Shown: positions 6,584 through 9,941 of the stretch, piece by piece | How positions within the stretch are numbered: the stretch's first letter is position 1 | Layout: each line of letters opens with the position of its first letter | From: Actinomycetota bacterium | GTDB taxonomy: Bacteria; Actinomycetota; Acidimicrobiia; Acidimicrobiales; Microtrichaceae | NCBI GenBank assembly: GCA_005777415.1 | Contig: SXMI01000211.1 | Location: 1 to 9,941 of the forward strand | Direction of reading: 5' to 3' | Length of the DNA: 9,941 nt | The notes under the pieces: generated by a model | What the model was told of the DNA's origin: nothing | The model's database searches: none | Seen by the model: only the letters and a program-made list of their open reading frames with translations | Program-made: the position numbers and the translations under genes

Positions 6584-7809
6584 GCGTCTGGTCCGACCTG
6601 TACCGTGAACGAACCGACTTCGACTTCCCGAGGCTGTGGCCGAGGACGACGGCCCTGTCGGTGGTGCTGGTGCTGATCTCGTTGGTCTCCATCGTCGGGA
6701 TCCCGCTGTACTGCAGCACGACCGACAGCTGCGACCGGCCGGCGTTCAACCTCAGCATCGACTTCGAGGGCGGTTCCGTCTGGGAGGTGCCCAGCTCGAG
6801 CTTCGACGAGGCGGCGGCCGAGGCCGTGCTCACCCCCTACGGACCCGACTCGGCCGAGAAGTTCCAGCGGGTCACGACCGGCGACGGGACCGAGGTGCTG
6901 CGGATCTCGGGTCGCGTGGCCGACGTGGACACGGCTGCGGAGATCTCGACCAAGCTCGGCGAGGCGGCGGGCCTGCAGCCCGGCGACGTGACGGTCTCGA
7001 CGGTGGGGCCGTCCTGGGGCGAGGACATCACCCGGCAGGCCCGCCTGTCGCTGATCGTCTTCCTCGTCCTCGTCGCCCTGTACATCGCGTGGCGCCTCGA
7101 GGCCCGCATGGCCGTCGCCGCGCTCGTGGCGGTCGTCCACGACGTGGTGCTGACCGCCGGCGTCTACTCGGTGTTCCAGCTGCAGCTCACCCCGGCGACC
7201 GTGATCGCGTTCCTGACCATCCTGGGCTTCTCCCTCTACGACACGATCGTGGTGTACGACCGCGTGCAGGAGAACGCCGCCCGCTTCGGCCGGAGCGGCC
7301 GGTACACCTATGCCGCGATCATGCGCCGGTCGCTCAACCAGGTGTTCATGCGCTCGCTCAACACCACGCTCGTCACGGTGATCCCGATCGTCACGATGCT
7401 GATCGTCGGGTCGTTCGTCTTCGGTCAGCAGACGCTCGGGGACTTCTCGCTCGCTCTCCTGATCGGTCTGGTGTCGGGCACCTACTCGTCGATCTTCGTG
7501 GCGGCGCCCCTCACGGTCTGGCTGAAGGAGCGCGAACCCAGGTGGCGCGACCTGCGGGCCCGGATCGCCGCCCGGGGCGACGACCCGGCCGACACCGCCT
7601 GGTACGGGCTGGCGGGAACCGGGTCCGGCGGCGGTGACCGTCCGGCCCGGACCGTCAACACCGCGGCCGCAGCGCGTGGCGCCACCGCCGTGGCCGAGCG
7701 CCCCGTCCCCGCCGACGGCGCAGCGGAGGCCGACGACCCGGCCGGGCCGACGCCCCGGGCGGGGGAGACGGTCATCCCGCCTCGACCCCGCAAGCGGCGC
7801 CGGGGCTGA
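6580..7809 (+). CDS. secF: Protein translocase subunit SecF
   Basis: SecF is the partner of SecD in the proton-driven export motor. The predicted 409 residues include a first membrane helix (about 21-45), the outside domain with the SecF signature SIDFEGGSVWEV, and five C-terminal helices. Asp221 in FSLYDTIVVYDRVQEN and Arg258 in MRSLNTT match the conserved charged pair needed for proton transport (Asp213 and Arg247 in Escherichia coli, by recollection of the family). A disordered tail of about 85 residues, rich in Ala, Pro and Gly, ends in a basic cluster PRPRKRRRG, probably cytoplasmic. The GTG start overlaps the secD stop (GTGA), the usual sign of translational coupling, and preserves the expected N-terminus LYRERTDFDF. 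The in-frame ATG at 6133 would lie deep inside secD and is rejected. Confidence 0.96.
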   Translation: MSVWSDLYRERTDFDFPRLWPRTTALSVVLVLISLVSIVGIPLYCSTTDSCDRPAFNLSIDFEGGSVWEVPSSSFDEAAAEAVLTPYGPDSAEKFQRVTTGDGTEVLRISGRVADVDTAAEISTKLGEAAGLQPGDVTVSTVGPSWGEDITRQARLSLIVFLVLVALYIAWRLEARMAVAALVAVVHDVVLTAGVYSVFQLQLTPATVIAFLTILGFSLYDTIVVYDRVQENAARFGRSGRYTYAAIMRRSLNQVFMRSLNTTLVTVIPIVTMLIVGSFVFGQQTLGDFSLALLIGLVSGTYSSIFVAAPLTVWLKEREPRWRDLRARIAARGDDPADTAWYGLAGTGSGGGDRPARTVNTAAAARGATAVAERPVPADGAAEADDPAGPTPRAGETVIPPRPRKRRRG

Positions 7810-7832
7810 TCCGGCCCTGACCTGGTCGGCGG

Positions 7833-7863
7833 CGTCGCTGGTCCCGACCCGGGATCAGCGACG
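7833..7863. terminator. Symmetric hairpin between convergent genes, probable bidirectional terminator
   Basis: CGTCGCTGGTCCC pairs with GGGATCAGCGACG around the five-base loop GACCC. The stem is 13 bp with one G-T wobble read on the plus strand. It lies 23 bases after the secF stop and 4 bases after the stop of the convergent lipoprotein gene, the ideal place for a shared terminator. There is no T-tract on either side. Confidence 0.65.
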
Positions 7864-7867
7864 GCGC

Positions 7868-8464
7868 TCAGCTCGTGAGCGTCCCGAAGTCCGAGGACAC
7901 GGCGGGCGGCTCGGGGAAGGTCGTGGTGAAGTCCCAGGTCCCGAACACCCACGCGTCGACCGACCCCTGTGTGACCGTGCGGTCGCCGGCCCCGGTCTCA
8001 GCGGCGGTCCAGCCCGAGGACTCACCGGTCCAGTAGTTCCAGTAGGAGAACCCGTCGGGACCGCTGTCCCCGCAGGCGGGTGCGGCGGGAACGCCGTCGA
8101 TCCCGCAGACGAACGCATCGCCGAAGCCCAGTCGAGGCGCTCCCTTGCCCACCCGCTGGGCCCGTGCTGCCAGCGCGTCCAGACCGTCCGAGCCCTCGGG
8201 CACCACCACGCAGACGATCGACGGCGAGGTGGGTGCGCCGCCCAGCACCACCACGGCGACCTGGACCTGCCCCGCCGGTGCCGCCGGGCACTTGGTGAGG
8301 TCGACCGGCGGGGTCGGTGGCATCGGGACGCACGCGCTCGCCAGCGCGAGGAAGGCCGCCACGGCGACCGCCGTGGTCAGCCGTCGTCCCGGTCGGCGGC
8401 GCCAGGTCGTCGGCGCGTCGGCCGTCGGTGCGCCGGTGGTTGGTGCATCGGTCGTCGGGTTCAC
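7868..8464 (-). CDS. Uncharacterised secreted lipoprotein with Cys/Trp/Tyr-rich domain
   Basis: I do not recognise a named family with certainty. The predicted 198 residues have a 20-residue Ala/Pro/Thr repeat leader, a basic stretch (WRRRPGRR, 21-28), a hydrophobic segment, and a lipobox-like LASAC with Cys45 as the probable lipidation site, so the product should be anchored outside the membrane; twin arginines make Tat export possible. The mature part has four further cysteines (59, 85, 120, 131), enough for two disulfides, and the motifs VCGIDGVP, YWNYWTGESSGW and GSVDAWVFG. These resemble the C-terminal domains of small actinobacterial secreted proteins of the DUF4430/transcobalamin-like kind, a tentative comparison from memory. 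The GTG start has AGGAGG seven bases upstream; longer in-frame starts up to 8788 would run across the rel start and lack support. It is convergent with secF and divergent from rel. Confidence 0.8.
   Translation of the reverse strand: MNPTTDAPTTGAPTADAPTTWRRRPGRRLTTAVAVAAFLALASACVPMPPTPPVDLTKCPAAPAGQVQVAVVVLGGAPTSPSIVCVVVPEGSDGLDALAARAQRVGKGAPRLGFGDAFVCGIDGVPAAPACGDSGPDGFSYWNYWTGESSGWTAAETGAGDRTVTQGSVDAWVFGTWDFTTTFPEPPAVSSDFGTLTS
8405..8449 (-). repeat. Three 15-base tandem repeats in the lipoprotein gene
   Basis: Read on the minus strand, three imperfect 15-base units encode DAPTT, GAPTA and DAPTT (residues 6-20), preceded by a partial unit NPTT. They lengthen the region before the signal peptide without altering the frame. 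Confidence 0.65.
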
Positions 8465-8471
8465 GTCGTGT

Positions 8472-8477
8472 CCTCCT
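8472..8477 (-). promoter_or_regulatory. Shine-Dalgarno site of the lipoprotein gene
   Basis: On the minus strand AGGAGG stands seven bases before the GTG at 8464-8462. It is among the strongest ribosome sites in the window and fixes the start of this gene. Confidence 0.75.
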
Positions 8478-8508
8478 CGTTGGGCCCCGGTCGGAGCCCG
8501 GTGCGGGC

Positions 8509-8514
8509 ACGGTA
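8509..8514 (-). promoter_or_regulatory. -10-like box for the lipoprotein gene
   Basis: TACCGT on the minus strand fits TANNNT and would start transcription near 8502, giving a leader of about 38 bases that contains the ribosome site. No clear -35 element is visible, so this rests on one hexamer and its position. Confidence 0.35.
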
Positions 8515-8616
8515 GAAGTCGTCGAGAACTCACCTCCAGCTCCGTCGGGGCGGTGCATTGGGTGCATCCTGGGCGTCGCCGACCGGTGCTGCGACGGCGC
8601 CGAGGCGTCGGGTCGG

Positions 8617-8622
8617 TAGCGT
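8617..8622 (+). promoter_or_regulatory. -10-like box upstream of rel
   Basis: TAGCGT fits TANNNT. The expected start, six or seven bases downstream, falls on the GTG at 8629, which opens a short reading frame overlapping the rel start. No recognisable -35 box is seen. Together with the minus-strand box at 8509-8514 it would make the 202-base gap (8465-8666) a divergent promoter region. The gap also holds a tandem GGTGCAT pair at 8552-8558 and 8561-8567. Confidence 0.4.
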
Positions 8623-8628
8623 GTGGTC

Positions 8629-8679
8629 GTGGCGAGTGTCCGAAAAAACGGGACGGTTGGTCCGACATGCCCACGGTGA
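8629..8679 (+). CDS. Possible leaderless 16-codon upstream reading frame overlapping the rel start
   Basis: The frame runs GTG to TGA (8677-8679) and would encode MASVRKNGTVGPTCPR. Its start sits where transcription from the TAGCGT box should begin, and its stop lies 8 bases beyond the rel ATG in a different frame. Rel has no clear ribosome site of its own, so terminating ribosomes could reinitiate at the rel ATG. This is a positional argument only; so short a frame can occur by chance. Confidence 0.25.
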   Translation: MASVRKNGTVGPTCPR

Positions 8680-9941
8680 CCCGCGTCCTGCCCTGGCGTC
8701 GGCACATCCAGCCGCCGGCCATGGAGGTCCAGGAGATCCTGGAGCACTTCCGCCGCGTCCACCCCAAGCAGCCCACCGAGACGATCACCGAGGCGTACCG
8801 GGTGGCGGCCGGCTGCCATCAGGGCCAGCTCCGCCGCTCGGGCGAGCCGTACATCACCCACCCGCTCGCGGTCGCCGGGATCGTCGCCCGCTACGGGATG
8901 GACGACGTCACGATCGCCGCGGCGCTCCTCCACGACGCGGTCGAGGACACCGTCATCACCCTGGACGAGATCGAGGAGGACTTCGGCGTCGAGGTCCGCG
9001 ACATCGTGGATGGCGTCACCAAGTTGGAGCGCTTCAACTTCGACACCAAGGAGGAGCAGCAGGCGGCGACCATGCGCAAGATGCTCGTGGCCATGGCCCA
9101 GGACCTGAGGGTCCTGGTGATCAAGCTGGCGGACCGGCTCCACAACATGCGGACCATTGCGGCGATGCCGGCATGGTAGCAGGAGCGGACGGCCCAGGAG
9201 ACCCTGGACATCTACGCGCCACTCGCGCACCGCCTCGGCATGCAGGAGGTCAGGACCCAGCTCGAGGACCTGTCGTTCGCGTCGCTGTACCCGAAGCGGT
9301 TCGCCGAGATCGACCACATGGTGGCCCAGCGGGCCTCGGGTCGTGACCAGCACCTCGCCGATGTGGTGGCCCAGCTGCGGGACCGCATGGACGAGCTGAA
9401 CATCGCCGCCGAGGTGGTGGGCCGGGAGAAGCACCTGTGGTCCATCTACGAGAAGATGGTCGTCCGCAACAAGGACTTCGACGAGATCCTCGACCTCGTC
9501 GGCGTCCGGGTGGTCGTCGAGTCGTCCAAGGACTGCTACGCCGCGCTGGGATCGATCCACTCGCTGTGGCGGCCGGTCCCCGGGCGGTTCAAGGACTACG
9601 TGGCGATGCCCAAGTTCAATCTCTACCAGTCGCTGCACACGACGGTTATCGGACCCGGTGGCCGTCCCGTCGAGGTGCAGGTTCGCACCCAGGAGATGCA
9701 CCGCCGGGCGGAGTGGGGCGTGGCGGCGCACTTCGCCTACAAGGAGGACGGCAGCACCGAGGACCTCGCTTGGATCAGCCGGCTCGTCGACTGGCAGCAG
9801 GAGATGACCGATCCCGGCGAGTTCATGGCGAACCTCAAGATCGACCTGGACCAGGACGAGGTCTTCGTGTTCACGCCCAAGGGGGACGTCGTGACGCTTC
9901 CGGTCGGAGCGACACCGGTGGACTTCGCCTACGCCATCCAC
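8667..9941 (+). CDS. rel: Bifunctional (p)ppGpp synthetase/hydrolase Rel, 3'-truncated by the window, with an in-frame TAG
   Basis: Rel makes and breaks the alarmone (p)ppGpp that controls the stringent response. The 425 codons present cover the HD hydrolase domain (His65, His89-Asp90, Glu93-Asp94, Asp156 and Asn160 in ADRLHN), the synthetase domain (GREKHLWSIYEKM, DLVGVRVVV, RFKDY at 307-311, NLYQSLHTTV, EVQVRTQEMH, AAHFAYKE), and the start of the TGS domain (DEVFVFTPKGDVVTLP from 397). RFKD, not the EFDD of monofunctional RelA, marks the bifunctional long Rel type; full length is usually above 700 residues. Codon 171 is TAG (9177-9179), inside AMPAW-stop-QERTAQETL where relatives usually have Lys; the frame continues perfectly afterwards. 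If real, the product would end just after the hydrolase active site, with ATG 9240 as a possible restart. ATG 8667 is chosen because no start exists nearby upstream in frame; ATG 8721 is the alternative. Confidence 0.92.

Noticed and set aside
8145..8666. A much longer rel beginning at ATG 8145
   Set aside because: The extra sequence is the reverse of the lipoprotein gene, has no Rel-like content, and is Arg/Pro-rich noise.
8465..8788. An extended N-terminus for the lipoprotein up to 8788
   Set aside because: It would overlap the rel start and place a signal peptide deep inside the protein; GTG 8464 has a strong ribosome site and a correctly placed signal sequence.
8022..9941. A long minus-strand open frame opposite rel
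   Set aside because: It shadows the conserved Rel protein and runs out of frame through the lipoprotein gene, which has better evidence.
1..9941. CRISPR arrays, insertion sequences, tRNA or rRNA genes, toxin-antitoxin or phage-defence modules
   Set aside because: No regularly spaced repeats, terminal inverted repeats, transposase motifs, cloverleaf or rRNA signatures, or defence domains were seen on reading both strands.

Overview
The window is high-GC, tightly packed bacterial DNA. GTG is the start codon of six of the eight genes whose start lies inside it, and all eight genes whose end lies inside it stop with TGA. Protein flavour, the -10-like TANNNT boxes close to start codons, and the order ruvB / queA-tgt / yajC-secD-secF / rel all point to an actinobacterium. 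My best guess is the class Acidimicrobiia; this is inference from recalled family sequences, not from a search.

Layout, left to right. (1) Bases 1-4208, plus strand: the 3' part of ruvB (Holliday-junction motor), a long-chain-type acyl-CoA dehydrogenase, then queA and tgt, two enzymes of tRNA queuosine synthesis joined by a 4-base overlap. A GC hairpin follows tgt. (2) Bases 4261-7809, plus strand: a second unit with its own near-leaderless promoter, yajC-secD-secF, the accessory complex of the Sec protein-export channel. SecD carries a long Pro/Thr linker with an internal duplication. A strong symmetric hairpin (7833-7863) separates secF from a convergent gene. (3) Bases 7868-8464, minus strand: a small uncharacterised secreted lipoprotein with a Cys/Trp/Tyr-rich domain. 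(4) Bases 8465-8666: a divergent control region. (5) Bases 8667 to the window end, plus strand: the first part of a bifunctional (p)ppGpp synthetase/hydrolase (rel).

The background is a conserved housekeeping cluster. Two genes are unusual neighbours: the acyl-CoA dehydrogenase between ruvB and queA, and the lipoprotein where other actinobacteria carry apt between secF and rel.

The most striking signals are three apparent lesions in otherwise well-conserved proteins. There is an in-frame TAG inside the Walker B motif of ruvB (43-45), an in-frame TAG between the hydrolase and synthetase halves of rel (9177-9179), and a Tyr where Tgt has its catalytic Asp (3882-3884). Each can be explained by one base change. 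Consensus sequence error is therefore the leading explanation, but amber readthrough or real inactivation cannot be excluded from the sequence. I found no mobile element, CRISPR array, tRNA or rRNA, and I do not see convincing evidence of a wholly new multi-gene system.
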